Origin: Scatophagus argus
Lineage: Eukaryota > Chordata > Actinopteri > Scatophagidae
Direction: 5' to 3'
NCBI RefSeq assembly: GCF_020382885.2
Contig: NC_058495.1
Span: forward strand, 24,303,127-24,367,126
Length of the DNA stretch: 64,000 bases
The notes under the pieces are model-generated. The model was not told the origin of the DNA. It ran no database searches and worked only from the letters and a program-made list of their open reading frames with translations. Shown here piece by piece: positions 13,101 through 26,324 of the stretch (its first letter is position 1; each line of letters starts with the position of its first letter). The translations under genes and the position numbers were made by a program.

Positions 13101-16100
13101 GGGTATCCAACTGGTACTGGTATGCCCAGTATATGCTGGAAATATTATGTATATGGCTGCTTCTACTAGGTTGCTGGTTACTTACACTTACATCACTAAA
13201 AATAGGAATTATGTGCCAACAAACATGAGCAGTCGGAGGAAAAGATGGCATGTTTTGACTTCACAACAGTCTTGTGAACTGTGGCAAGAATAATGAGTGT
13301 TAGTCTAGTTAGCTAGTATGTATGACAACTATACTGAACAAAAGAAAATTGCCAAATGATCTAAGATTTCTGTTTGTGTCTGTTGATGAGATATTGTCAC
13401 TGGTTACAAGAGGTGAAGCCGTGGGAATGACTGACTGATTTAACTGTTCATCAGTGACAGCATGTGGGAAGAAACTGTTCTTGTGTCTGGTTGTTTTGTG
13501 CTCTGTGATACCAGAGGGAAGAAACTAGAACAGATTGTGTCCCCAGTGTCTGGCCCCTTTCCTGATCCTGGACATGTTTGAGTCGTGAACCACTGGCAGG
13601 GTTGCACCAGTGATATTGTCTACAGTCCTGACTGTTTGTTGTAGTGTACTCCTGTCTTGACCACAGACGTCGTTACTTGAAAACCAGCTTCTCAAGTGTT
13701 CAGTGTAGCTTCCCTTCACTTATTTGATCTCCTTTGTCGTTGTGGTTGTACAGGATCCTGCCCACACTTCTCTGGGCCTCCCTGCATGCCTGAGTTTGGC
13801 TGTTTGTATAGAGGACCATAAAATGTTTGTAGCCAACTAAACCAAAAACTAAAACGGCACTTTAGCTGTTCCAGCAAAAATATCTGAGTACCCTGACACT
13901 GACAACAGTGGAGACCTGAGACATAATGGGGAAAAAATGTAACTTTCATAACTTGAACAATGAATGTCCTCAGAGCTCCAATGCTTACTGAGTGTAATTA
14001 AAAGAAAAAGTGATGTAACACAGTGATTAATGTGCTGATGTCATTAAGTATGTTGTCTTTTTGCTGTATTTGGTTGAATTTAGTTTGAAAATAATTTGCA
14101 AATCATTAAATTCTGATTTTAGTTTTGTTTTACACTGAGCGTTATTCTTGGCACAGGATCTCTAGTATTGGCTTTGTTTCTTTTGTTAGATTAGATTTTG
14201 TTAACAGAATAAAAATTCTTAAGTTCCAGTACAAGAATGTTATCCAGTTAAGTATCTAGGATATCTCAGATCTGTTCTACTGATTTCTGCTTTAATAGAC
14301 TTTGTCGCTGTGACCTGTCAACCATACAGTGTAAGACTGTGGCCTCAGCTTTAAAATCCAACCCATCCCACCTGCGAGAGCTCGACATGAGCTCAAATTA
14401 TCTGGAAAATTCAGGAGCAAAGCTGCTGTCCGCTGGTCTGGAGAGTCCACACTGTAGACTGGAAACTCTAAGGTCAGTTCACTTTGTGTTTTACTTTAGA
14501 TTACATATCTTTAATATGAAAACAATTAACATTTTTTGTGTTTTCACGTTTTAACGAAGTTTCTCTAAAACGTGTCTGGTGTGACATCTATCTTGTAATT
14601 ACAGACTTGATCACTGTGAAATAACAGGAACCGGCTGTGCTTTTCTGGCCTCAGGTCTCAGGTCCAACCCCTTCCATCTGAGAGAGCTGGACCTGAGTAA
14701 TAATAAGCTTGGGGATTCAGCAGTGAAACTGATTGTGTGTGATTTTCTGGAGAGTCCAAACTGTAGACTGGAGATTCTGAGGTAGAAATTCATCTCATCT
14801 TCTATTTAATTTCTCGCGGTGCAGATGATCCTAACTGCTGGACTTTCTGTACCTTCAAAGTAAAATGCACGCCCCCTCCACTCAGTTGTCCCCAACAATG
14901 AATGGAGAATAGTTACACCACAGCTCGCTGCTGCCGGTCACATTTTTTCTCCAGTTGACTATTTTGAACTTGTGAGAAACGCTTTGCATTAATTTTGTAC
15001 ATCTTAATGTCACATGAACAATTTACCTCATGTTTGGTATCACTTTTGTCATGCGAATATGTCAGACAAACATATTTTTGCCATTTAAAAGAAGCATTTG
15101 CCAGATGTTTATGGACTATGTGCCAGGTTGAAAAGAAGCTGAGTTTTTCTCTGATTTATTTGTCCTTTATTCAGATTGCGTTTCTGCGGTTTGTCAGAGT
15201 TCAGCTGTATTTCTCTGGGCTCACCTCCTTACTTTTTTCCCCATCATCTGAGGGAGCCGGACTTGAGTAAAAATAGGCTGTATGATTCAGAATTGAAGGA
15301 GCTGTGTTCTTTTCTGGAGACTCCACGCTGCAGACCGGAGGTTCTGAGGTGGGGAAAACTTTTCTTTATGTGTTGAACTCTTCTCACCTGTAGTGACATT
15401 GAAACATTATTAACGTCTGTCTCTTTCTGCAGGTTGTCTGCGTGTGGGATCACACATGAAACGTGTTCTTCTCTGGCCTCAGCTCTCAAGTCCAACCCCT
15501 CCCACCTGAGAGAGCTGGACCTGAGTAGAAACAAGTTGAAAGATTTGGGAGTGAAGCTGCTGTGTGTTGGACTGAAGAGTCCTCACTGTAGACTGGAGAC
15601 TCTGCGGTCAGTCCACTGTCGCTGCTCTCTAGTAGATACTCAGTCTTTAAGAGGGGATGTTAAAAGTATTTCTCACACATAGGGGCATGTAAAACATTTG
15701 ATCTGTATATGTGATGTGTATATCTGATATGTATCCTGTGAGTGCAGGCTTCAAAGGTGTGGGCTGTCAGAGACCAGCTGTGCTTCTCTGGCCTCAGCTC
15801 TGGAGTGCAGCACTTCCCGTCTGAGAGAGCTTGACCTAAGTGACAACAAGCTGCAGGATTCAGAAGTGAAGCTGCTGTCTGATCTCTTGAGGAGTCCACA
15901 TTGTAGACTGGAGACTCTCAGGTTCGTAGAGGGCTTGTAGTCGAGCCATGCAGTTAGCAGCCAATCACAGATGAAGTATCTCTGGGTACAGTGAGCTGAA
16001 TAGGTGCACAGGATAGTCAGTTGAGAGAATTAATTCTTTACTATTGGCTACACATGGTCAGTTCCTTGATGTCAAATGTGTCTGAAATGTATTTATCTTT

Positions 16101-19100
16101 ACACGTCTAGGTTGTCAAGTGCTAAACGTCCGCATCGCACGTTGACTTTAGCCCAGAAGATTAGTGATCTGGAGAGGGAGGACAGATCAGAGTCTCCAGG
16201 ATCCAGTTGTGACCAGATTCAACACATATTTGCAGCCTTCAATGATGAACCAGGACCCACAAACACAATGTAAGAAAGTGTTTCTTCAGTTGTGTACACA
16301 ACACTTACTGTGATGCACTTCATTAGGTCAGGTAAAATTACTGACTTGTTAACTCCCCAATCAACCACACGCTACTGCAAAAATATGTAATAAAAGTACA
16401 GTTTCTAGTCATGGCTGTAGGAATAACAGTGTCTTTCTGTCTTTGGTCCAGACTGACGGGTTACACCACGTCGGACAGTCTTTTTGACCATGACTGCGTG
16501 ATGTCACCAGAGTGAGTTGCAAAAACTTTGGTGATCCTCTGACTTTTCATTTAGCGCCATCATCAGGTTTTCATGTGTCCAATAATTTGATATATGCACA
16601 GAGCTAAAGACATTCCCATCAGCATCAGCTGTGCTAAAATTAGCACCTGCCCTAATCCACCCCATTTGGCGGAATCAGTCAGCGAATATGTTGTTACTAC
16701 ATATGAGAGTTGTGTTCTTTGAAAAGCATCTGTCAGTTGGCTTTGTACCAAACTTGTGTGAGTCTGACTTGATTAAGTTGGTTCTGCCGAATACCAGTTA
16801 AATCCAGAGTTTCTCTGGGTGACACGGAAACTTTGAGACAATAGGAACCACTGCAAGTTTGTTTACGCTGTTCCAAACTGGATGCATACAACCCTCACTG
16901 TAGTATCAGTGATGTGAAAGGTGGCCAGGGCAATGCATCAAACAGCCTGAAACACCTGGTCAGTCACATGATATGTGTCCAACAGCTGAAGTCATTCCAT
17001 GTTTGATAGCCTGCACGCTGAGTCCCCCACAGCTAACACTAACTGAATCTGAACATTGTACCCTTCTTCATGACAGCTAACTGCTGTATTTGTGTCTACA
17101 CAGGGATGAGTGGTCCCTATACTATGGTTTTAATCACCCAGCATATCCGTCCACTTCGAATACAAACCTCGATGTGCCTGAGGCCGGCAGAGAGGAGGAT
17201 GTGGAAGAGGAGGAGGAGCAGCTTGTTGCTGGTGACGCCGATAGGTTGAAGCAGCAGCAGCAGGCGTGTGCAGACGTTCTCAATTCAAATGTCAGTTTAT
17301 TCACACATATGTACATGTTTTTTATCTTTTAGTCTTCACTTGTGCTGGTTTGTTTCACTGAATGAAGGACGACAGTCTAATTTAACAATTTTAAAATAAT
17401 GTAAAATAAAATAATGCCTTCCTCGATTTTAGGATAAGACCAGTTTCACACCTGAGCGGCTGACTCACTCTGGAAAAACTGCATACAGGTAACACAACAT
17501 GAAGTACTACAATCCATTAATCTCTTTTCAACCCACACTTCTCCTCCTTTTGGCACTTGAGCTGAAAGTTCAACCTTTTCGGTTAAATTCGGATTTGTTG
17601 TTCAGAAGGTGGAAGAGCTTCAGAAACCTCCTCCCACACATACTGCCAACTCTGTCACAGGCTTGTAGTTGCTGTGATTGTGGACCAGTGATGAATGAAT
17701 GACTTTAAACACTCACATGCTTCCTACACAGACTCCTCATACCTCGTGCAACAGTTCATTTTGGATCCCAACTTTTAAGCAATGCTTAATTTGTGTTTTT
17801 TACATTACTTCTTGCCTCTACAGAAGCTGAATGGTTTTCGCGTTGTGTTGTCATTGCTGGGCAGATGCTGTACGCATGAAGCCTGATTTCAGCTCTGAAT
17901 CGGATGAATCAGATGGATTTTAACATGAGCAGGTTCTGCAGAAAGGAAGATCAGAGCGTGTGAAACACAACGTATAAATTGAATGAAAGAGGCTGCGTGT
18001 CTGAAAGCTCATTGTGATCAGCCCTTCTGTGTCTCACAGGTTCAGGTGTCCTGGTCCAGGTGTGTTCCAGTGTACTTCGACAGAACTGGTGTTTGTTATG
18101 GCTCAGGAGGCGGAGCTGCTGTACAGGACAGTTCAGTGGGATGAGCGCCTCCTCCAGTCAGCTCAAAAGGTGCCAGCGGGGCTGCTGTTCCATATAAAGT
18201 GTTCAAAGGACGATGCCGTTTGTCAGCTCCACCTGCCACACTGTGAAATTATGGATGGTGAGCATGTTATTGTGCTTTCTGAATGTAGAGTTTTGACCAG
18301 TGATTAAGCTCTAAGGTTTAGTGGCTACAGATTGCAATACAGCCACAGTCAGAACAATCAACATCCATCTGGGACCATGAACTTAGAACACCTCACGCCA
18401 TTTTGCACAGATGTTGTGTACATTTTTATTGTGTTTTTACAGCACCAACTCATCACTGTCAAACTGTCCAATGAAGATGCAAGAGGAAAGTTCACAAGGT
18501 CACTGGGAAGTTATCATCTGGGGATTATTTTTACTCCTTTCCTTTTTCTTTTCAGTTATTTTTCTTTCATTTTGGACTGGTAGTTCACCCAGGACGACTG
18601 CCACAGTCCCTCACCAGCTTCCCATCCACCAACACTGAGAATCCTGTTCAATAAACACTTTAATACTACAATGATTAGACTTCCTGCAGATACAACAGCA
18701 TTAGGACTAAAGTTGTAATGAGGTTGTTGTCGGTACAACAAATGATTTACAGCTCTCGTGTTTTCACAGCTTCACTGCCTGAAGGCCTGCTGTCTGTCGT
18801 CCACATCACTGACGATGGAATGAACATCCTCCAGCCGCTCGAGATCACAGAAACTCACGTGGTTGTAACAGTCTCTCACTTCTCTGCCTTGGGCATAGTG
18901 AGAAGTTTTTTTAAATGGCTGTTGAAGAAACCAGTTAAGGGCCAAGTTCTGCTGTATCTCGGACAACCAAACCCAAAAACACAAAGACGGAAACTCAATG
19001 TGTTTTTGCTGCCGAGGAACATCCACCTGGACGAGGTAAAGCAACAGCTGCAGGTCCCAGTTTGTGTGTGATTTCTTAAAGGGCAAGTTTTTCAAGTGTG

Positions 19101-21059
19101 TCTTAGAACAACATTCATGCTTTAAGTGCTATTTGTCTCGAGTATTTAAGACTTCGTACAATGATGATGGCTGCATTAGAGAAGAGCAGCAATGATTATG
19201 TATGGGGTGGCACTTTTGTGTGTAATCCCTGAGTTTATCTACAAATTTGTTGATACCATATGTCTGTAACGAGAAGTAAACGGTCTGTTGATTTATCAGT
19301 CGGACTCTGCTTTGGATAAACCTTCTAATTCAAACGTTTCAATGTTCTGCTGTCTCTTAAGGTGAGCGCACAGCAGCGACATACAGAGAACATCGAGGCT
19401 CCTTCCGCATGTAAACTCATCACAGATCAGAGTTACACTCTGCACTGTCCTCAGGCCATTAAAATACAGCCTAGGGTGAGCACTTTCAATAAAATTTTCA
19501 GTTGCTGCCGTAACATGCCGACACAGCGGAGGTGCTGACATTGTGATTTTTCAGAAAGCAGATTTCGACCTGGATTTTGGACCAAATTACCACCCGACGT
19601 TTGAGATCCGACTGCCCACAAACACAGAGGAAGTGACTGTAACGGTCAGAGACCATGGACTGCAGGTGATCTGGGAGCATGACGTTGATCTGACAGGTAA
19701 TGTTGTCATTCACCCGCAGCATCAGCGCCGATAAAGGTTTGCCAGACTGGTCCTGAGCCCGCGTAGTGATCATGTGGTGAACCTCAGCCATTCCTTGCTT
19801 GTGAACGACTGAGTCTTTTTAGCGCAGTTGTGTGTCGTGCTGTTTTGAATTGAGTGTATGCCAAGAAGGATTAGCAGAGTATCACATTCTGTTTTATTGT
19901 TGTTTCACACAGCATCCCAACTTTCGGGGCTGTGAAGTGAAGACAGGAGGTGGTGTTGATGTCCCCAGTCTTTCCTAATGTCTACTTTTTGACTCCTTGA
20001 TGCTACCACCTTGCCTTCTGGTAAACATTGTCCATCTACTTGTGAGCCCCAAGCATCGTGATGCAGTCACAATGTCCACAACCCCTCGGCTTATCGGAGT
20101 CTTACAGTCTGTCCATCGAGTGCAGTCGCTTGATTTGGGATGTTATGATGGAGGGAGCTCTTTGTGAACGTGTTCACCGAACATCCACTTTGTTTTCATG
20201 TCAGTGGACATTAGCCAGAAGCAGGCTGAGTAGGCGCCCTTTGGTCCAAACTGGGTCAACTTACCTGGGTTCTCATGGGCCTCCTGCTGATTTCTGTCAC
20301 AGGTGATACATGCTTCAGTATTACAGGGAAAAAATAATAAATAAAAAGAAAAATGTAGCCAAGTTTGAGGGAGCTACTGGCTGCTGAATCTGCACATCAC
20401 GCCATCACCATAGCAAGTCCGTTGCTGACGTTACTGCTTTATGCAAGGGGGGGGGGGGGGGGGGTTAGTTCTCCATCTACTTAAATAGAGTATAATGGTG
20501 TATCAACAGATTAAAGGCAGCTGCTGCATCATGAAACCACAAAACAGAAAATTCTCTCTTTTTTCCTCGAAGGAGATATCACATTGAATTTTGAAAGAGA
20601 TCTGAGTTTAAAAGCGAATATGTGAGACGTCTCTCCCACTGTTATCTTCCAGATTCAAGAAGAAAATCTCTACGGAGGGATGCCCCGACAGAGGACCCGG
20701 TCCCGGCAGAGGACCCGGTCCCGGCAGAGGACCCGGTCCCGGCAGAGGTCCCAGTCCCAGCAGAGGTCCCGGTACCGGCAGAGGTCCCAGTCCCAGCAGA
20801 GGAGAGGCTGCTCTTAGCTCGGACAGAGTTTGTACAGCGAGTGTCTGGCCCCATTCTGAGCAACCTTGTGGATAAACTCCTTGAGCAGGGCGTTATAAGT
20901 GATAATGAAATGCAGTCGGTCAAATCAAAGGTCACGCCAGAAAAAGCGCGAGACGTGATTGACACGGTGCGATGGAAGGGAAGTCAGGCCAGCTCGGCCC
21001 TGATCGCTGCTGTCCGTAAGGTGGATCCATACCTTTCCAAAGTGCTGAACTTCAGCTGA
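10146..21059 (+). CDS. nlrp1: NLRP1-like inflammasome sensor: RING, FISNA-NACHT, LRR, FIIND (ZU5-UPA), CARD
   Basis: This is a cytosolic danger sensor. In NLRP1 the FIIND cuts itself, and release of the UPA-CARD fragment starts caspase-1 type signalling. Exons: 10146-10228 (coding part), 10460-10662 ([21 protein letters not shown]), 10857-12726 (FISNA plus NACHT; Walker A GVGGAGKT, Walker [11 protein letters not shown]), LRR exons 14299-14472, 14605-14781, 15175-15348, 15433-15606 and 15748-15921, then 16111-16269, 16452-16511, 17104-17290, 17433-17488, 18040-18257, 18770-19035, 19362-19475, 19555-19696 and 20653-21059. The coding total is 4638 bases (1545 codons) with every phase consistent. 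The FIIND motif VSHF-SALG has Phe codon 18880-18882 and Ser 18883-18885. His at 18802-18804 lies 26 residues upstream of the Phe, the spacing known for human NLRP1. The third LRR exon is degenerate. The orthology name is an inference from architecture. Confidence 0.85.
13435..13810 (-). mobile_element. Decayed non-LTR retrotransposon (LINE) fragment, antisense, in NLRP1-like intron
   Basis: Words such as gggaagaaactgttcttgtg, ctggttgttttgtgctctg, cctgatcctggacatgtttg and ctgactgtttgttg reproduce, with many changes, the antisense of a Rex1/jockey-like ORF2 3' part that is common in fish. No open frame is left. Ends are approximate. Confidence 0.5.
20447..20464. repeat. Poly-G homopolymer of 18 bases
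   Basis: A run of 18 consecutive G lies in the intron before the CARD exon. It is G-quadruplex prone, and the length may be inaccurate in an assembly. Confidence 0.9.
20691..20798 (+). repeat. Coding minisatellite: six 18-bp units encoding a hexapeptide linker
   Basis: Six in-frame tandem units encode three copies of EDPVPA and then three of EVPVPA. They lie between the end of the UPA part of the FIIND and the CARD, inside the last exon. Units differ by few bases, which indicates recent expansion or homogenisation. Copy number is likely to vary between individuals or species. Confidence 0.9.
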
Positions 21060-23391
21060 AGCAAAAGAAAGAAACTGCTGGCTGTTTTAGGGTGTATTCA
21101 CCAGGTGCGATCTGATTGGCTGCAGATAATTTCCTGTTGGAAAAAAACAAACGCACTTGGTTGAGCTACATCGGGGGAGTCTCAAACCCATTGCACTGTG
21201 TACATGAATGTAATGAGGTCCAAATATTTTACTTCATGGAAACTGCCAACACTTTTAAATTAGTTTATTTGTACATTTATACTATTTGTATGTCCATCCG
21301 ACATACTTCAACCTTATTATGTTTTACATTTATAAACAACAAATATTTTGGAATCTGTTTACATGTGGAGTCGTTTATGTATAAGTCCATTCATACTGAG
21401 GTTGATCTGATGTATGATTTATTTTTCAAGAAGTCTCTGTTTAGTTGTTTGATTGCTCTCACGTCAGACCAGACCCAACGTACCAACAGGAAAACTCAGC
21501 AGGGTTTGTTTTTAAAGGAACAGTTCGCCCAAAACCGAAAATTTATCTGGACAACACAGAGATAAAAACTCATGTATTGAAATGTATTATCACAAAATCA
21601 CAAAGACTGATTGAAAATTTTGTCTGTGGAAAGATTTCCGATTGACCAATAGTTTACATGAGGGCAGGGTTCAAAATGTTGTAAAAATTCAATTTTTTAA
21701 GGTAGAATTCTGGAATTTACCGCACTTCATCATAATATATACGTTACATATTTCCCATTAAGATTGAAGATGAGAATCTCAGTCATTTTGATGCACTCTG
21801 GACTGGACTGTCTGAAGACGCTTTGTAGAAAGTTTGGTGTCAGTTGAGCAAAAAATGTGCGAAGACATTTTTTAAATTTGTTTTATTAGTTTTAGTTTTT
21901 ACGAAAAGCAGTAATGGACTTCATAATTCCTGCCAACATATGAAAAATTGTTCTTCATTGGCCCAACATTTTGGTGAATCTTGTAGCACACGTGAACGAC
22001 TGAGTTGTTATAAATATTCAAGGTTTTGAAATGTAGACGGTCACTGTAGCGCCACCATCAGGTCTGTTAGCCCACAGAACAGGACAGTGGAATAGGACTG
22101 GACTTTTGGGCAAAGTTTGGTTAATTTTCATACATGCGAAGGCAAATTTCATGGTAAGAAGAAGATGAAGATGATGATTGGCTCCAAGATGACCGGACAG
22201 ATAATTATATCGCTATTTGAGCACAGGGAGGCTCAAGTTAAAGTCTTAAGGTATTGAAAAAGGATGATGTTGGGATCAGTGTCAGTGGTTTCTGGTGGTA
22301 GAGGAACAGGATGTGTGTGTGTGAGTCTCATGTTTCTCCATGTTACAGTGTGTTATCTGATCCACATCTCATTTCCACAGCGAGAGGCTGATCCTGCACT
22401 GCTCTGCATCAGACTCACAAAAGGTGAGATATTCAACATTTATCTCATTTCATTATTTCATATGAGGATGAGGTTATCTTTTATTTCATTTTCTACCACG
22501 TGAATAACGACAAACAGTTTGCTAAATCAAGCAAACAGATGGATTTTTTTATGCTAAGTTCGACTGCCTTTGATTTTTCTTTTATTTTTTTATTTATTGT
22601 TTTAAAAAGTTTTGTGTTGTGTATGTGATGGTCTTAAGATACACAGCAGATTCATTAGAAAATATTCAAGATATTTAGTTTCTACAGTCATGGAGCTACT
22701 GTCTTGATCTAAAGGAATTAAATCCAGATTTCTTTTTTTTTTTTTTTTGGTCAGTAACTTATTTTCTTACTTTCATCTGTTCAAACTGAATTATATTTTG
22801 TACCAGAAACAAGCTGATCGGATGATCAGAAGATGGAGAAGTCGTCTTGTATTTGACAGGAATCTCTACAAGAACATTTGACAGTTTTGTCAGACCAAAA
22901 TGGTGGATTATTCATGAATACAACGAGTCATCCAACCTAAACGCATGTGTGTGTTTTCTGATGTGACACCCCCTCCTCTCGCTGTCATTCAAATACAGTT
23001 TCATGTCACTGTTCTTTCATTTAAGATTTGGTTAATTTAAAGCAACTGAAACTAAACTTGGGTTAAGTTTAAGGAAGAATTAAGGTCATCGTTTAAAGAG
23101 ACATTTGGTTGGAAGGAGATCATCCAAACAGGATCAGATGCTGCTGTAACTGTCATTGAACACTGCTTCAGTGTTCAAGTCAATCTTTTCTCATTAACAG
23201 TTCAAATGAACGGGACTTTTGAGTCCTTTTTGAAACAGCTCCACCCGCTTTGCAAATCTGGCTGAACCTGGTTTCAGGTGCTTTGTATTAGTGACACCTT
23301 TTCATTTCAGCTTAAAACATTCAAAAATTAAACAACATCATCATAACAAAACTTTGCACAAAATTGTCCACAGGAAGCTTTTTGGTAGGAG
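21060..23391. other. NLRP1-like 3' UTR and intergenic region, with a weak upstream exon candidate
   Basis: No gene is supported. A splice-flanked 44-base segment (about 22380-22423, after a ccacag acceptor and before gtgagat) could be a 5' UTR exon of the next gene. If joined to the acceptor at 23373 it would not be in frame with the ATG at 23392. A segment near 21510 resembles the start of a common fish repeat (aaaggaacagttcgcccaaa). Confidence 0.4.
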
Positions 23392-24383
23392 ATGCGTTGC
23401 CTGCTGACAACCCAGAACCAGAACTGCTACAGAGAGCAGATCCAGAAGGAGATGTTGGCTCGGCTGGCTTGGAAAAACCGCTATGCCGAGCTTTACCCGT
23501 CCTGCAACAACCCTCGAAGCATCAGCACGGAGCCACCACAGCCGCCACACCTCCCTGCTGACCCCCGGTGAGCTGCTGTGTTCGTGTAAAAACTGAGACC
23601 GGAAGTCTCTTTGAAACTTCAGCCTTAACGTTCACCATAACAACATTTGTAAAACATGTTTACCCTCCAACCACCAGGGCCGTCCTGCCTCCAGTTACCA
23701 GGACACCTGAGAAGCGGAGCGACCTTCCTCCTCCTCCTCCTCCTCCTGTGCGCTCTGTGGAAGGGGAACAGCGGCCCACCGTGACCCCCCTGATGAGGCC
23801 AGTGTCCCACCAGACCAGATTTGCTCTCTATCAGGACTCCTCTCACCACGTATGAATCACTGATACTGCTTGATATTAAAACGTGTGTGTTCCTACTTTC
23901 AAATTTAAAAAAGGCACATTTGACTTGTTTCCAAAGCTAATCATGCTAATGCTCCTGTTGAAGACAACGGCGTTTGGTTGGTCTCTTATATTTCTTTCAA
24001 ATGTTTAAACATGGCGTGTTTTAAACGACATGTCCTCTTGCAGGGGAAAGGACGGCGTCTGTACCTGCAGAGGCGTGGCCAGATCACACCTGAGGAGAAG
24101 TTTGATTTCCCACTGCTCTCGTCCTGGGAGTACGGGTGGAGGCTGGGTGAGATAGAGCCACTAAACTGATGACTGTCTGCACTTCATCTAATACTCACCG
24201 AGCCCACCACCATCATGTCCTCTTTGTTGTAGATCAGATTAATGCAGTCTGTCTTGATCCACAGGTGACTTCAGTCTGGATTACAGAACTCCGTCTCGTG
24301 CCAAGTCGTCAGTGGTGAAAAACACCTTCTACGCCAAGAACGGCGTGTTCAGCAGCCCATCAGCCACCGACAAACTGGGCTGA
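23392..24383 (+). CDS. spmip1: Sperm microtubule inner protein 1-like (ATP6V1FNB-like)
   Basis: The four coding exons are 23392-23567, 23678-23849, 24044-24146 and 24265-24383 (189 codons plus stop). The protein begins MRCLLTTQNQNCYREQIQKE and contains a proline run (DLPPPPPPP), PEEKFDFPLLSSWEYGW and SSVVKNTFYAKNGVFSS. These words match the remembered mammalian ATP6V1FNB/SPMIP1 protein, a small component of the sperm axonemal doublet microtubule lumen. The first ATG follows an acceptor at 23373 with an in-frame stop between them, so 23392 is the likely start. ATTAAA at 24452-24457 may end the transcript. In human the gene neighbours FLNC and ATP6V1F. The role in this fish is inferred by homology. 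Confidence 0.75.
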
Positions 24384-26324
24384 AGTTCAGCCTCCAGACA
24401 CCAGGGGTCGCTCCTGTTCAGGGGGTATTTCAGTATCTCTTGGTCATATCCATTAAAACACAGTCCTTTTTTGTTTTGTTTTGTTACCACGTATTTTAAA
24501 TTTTGTGAGACTGAATATTTTTTGTTTGGAAACTAATTGATCAGATTTAACAAATCTGAAAGGACAGGAAATATTCATGACTGTATCGAAGGGGCCTGCC
24601 CAGTCAGATAACTCCATCCAGAAATCCTTCCTCTAACACGCTCTGTTTAGCAGTCACACACCTGTAAGGTTAAGTATCTGCCAAGCTGATCCTCTGTGAT
24701 GGATAATTAATGAGCTTCTGGCCAGGTATGCGTCAGAAAGATGTTCACCTGATAGCTCGATGTTTTTAAATGGTGAGCGGCTGCAGGAAATGTCACAAAC
24801 CACAATGTTAAAAATTTTATCATGGTGATTCCATTGTGCTTCCTTCAAGCAGTGTAATTTATTCTTGTCATACAGATAAATGCAGGTGCATAGTCTAAAG
24901 TGTAAACTTATTTAATGTTTTGATAAGATCTTTTTATCTATTATTACTATTATTCCATCTATCTATTATCTTTTATTTCCTTTCTCTGCTCCCACGTTTG
25001 TTTCCGCATGATAAAACTCCCCCACTGACCAGAATTTGTGAACACGTTTCATGAAAAGTCCATCATTGTGTTTCTGACTGACCTGCGCTGTTTGTGGAGG
25101 AATGTGTTAGGGACTATTTTCAGCGGCAGATTAATCCACATTTGCTGCTGTAGCGAATATTTTCAGCAGCAGGACGGGATTGAGTCAAAATAAACTGCAG
25201 TTTATTTATATTGATGTGTTTTAAAGTTCATAGATTTTGTTGATCTTTATGGCACGGAGGAATAAGATGCAACAGGCTTTGGACACACAGAAAGTAGGAT
25301 TAAACAGTTTACTGTACTTCTGTGATTAACAACAAATAAGAGGAGAATAATGTCAGTCTTTCAACATCTTTAAAGTAAAATAATTAAAGCCCAAATACTC
25401 TAATCCACTCTACTGCATATGAGCATGATGCTGATGGAAATGTGAAATGTGTATCTGCTTGAATACACCTGAACAGTAGCATGTCTCTAAGTAAACTGTC
25501 ATTTCCTAGCCTGGGATCAATAAAGTATATCTGTCTATCTAAACTAATATCCAGATTTCCTATTGACAGTCACCACTTTGTCCTCTTTAAATTTAACTGC
25601 AAACTAATCAATCATCAATCAGTCTTTCCACTCAATGTAAAATATTAGATTAGATTAGATTAGATTCAACTTTATTGTCATTACACATGTACAAGTACAA
25701 TGCAAATATCTTTCAAAAATATAAAAGCTTTTCATGTCATGCCTTTGACTGACATAAAAATTACACGCACACGAACGCGTGAACGCACACGTGACGAGAA
25801 TTTCACCTTGTGTAGAAAACAACGTGTGAGCAAGCTCAGAAGAAGCTCTGACAAACCTAACCTGTGCAGAATCATGGAAAGTAATTTTCTCACAATGGAA
25901 ATGTGAGGTTTTTTTGAAGAGTTTATAATGAAGAGTATTTCTTATCATTAGAGAAAACACACACTCAGGAAACATTACTAATGTAGATTTAGTAGTTTAA
26001 ACAGCGTGTTAATCACAGTGCATAATAAAACTGATGATTTTTTCTCTGTGATGGATTTATTGTACTACAATAACCAAAAACAACTGGATCTTGTAAATCT
26101 AAGATGGTACATTTGTCAACCAGTAATTGAAAATCCACACAATTTGTAGCTAATGGGATAAAACACTGACATTTTCCTTTAATGCAGCAGTGCGACTATT
26201 GAGTCAATCTTTTTTAAGTCTACTCATCTTTGCACTGTTACAGAAAACACATTTTTAACTGCTGTAAATGTCCCTGTAAAAGTCTGTGATCTCATTAATG
26301 ATGATTTTAGGGCTCAGAGAAGTT
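24384..26324. other. Intergenic region between spmip1-like and c1qb, with retroelement tails
   Basis: No exon is supported. A LINE-like tail (gggatcaataaagtatatct, about 25505) and an attagattagattag repeat leading into caactttattgtcatt (about 25646-25710) are short retroelement termini. AATAAA on the - strand (26056-26061) is the likely c1qb polyadenylation signal. Confidence 0.55.

Noticed and set aside
19054-19060. Donor gtccca after LDEVKQQLQ in the FIIND exon
   Set aside because: The stronger donor gtaaag at 19036 joins to VSAQQ in frame and matches the family pattern LDEV-x-AQQ.
22264-22503. A 79-residue open frame upstream of spmip1
   Set aside because: Most of it is intron-like. Only the 44-base segment between splice signals could be real, and it does not join in frame with the spmip1 ATG.
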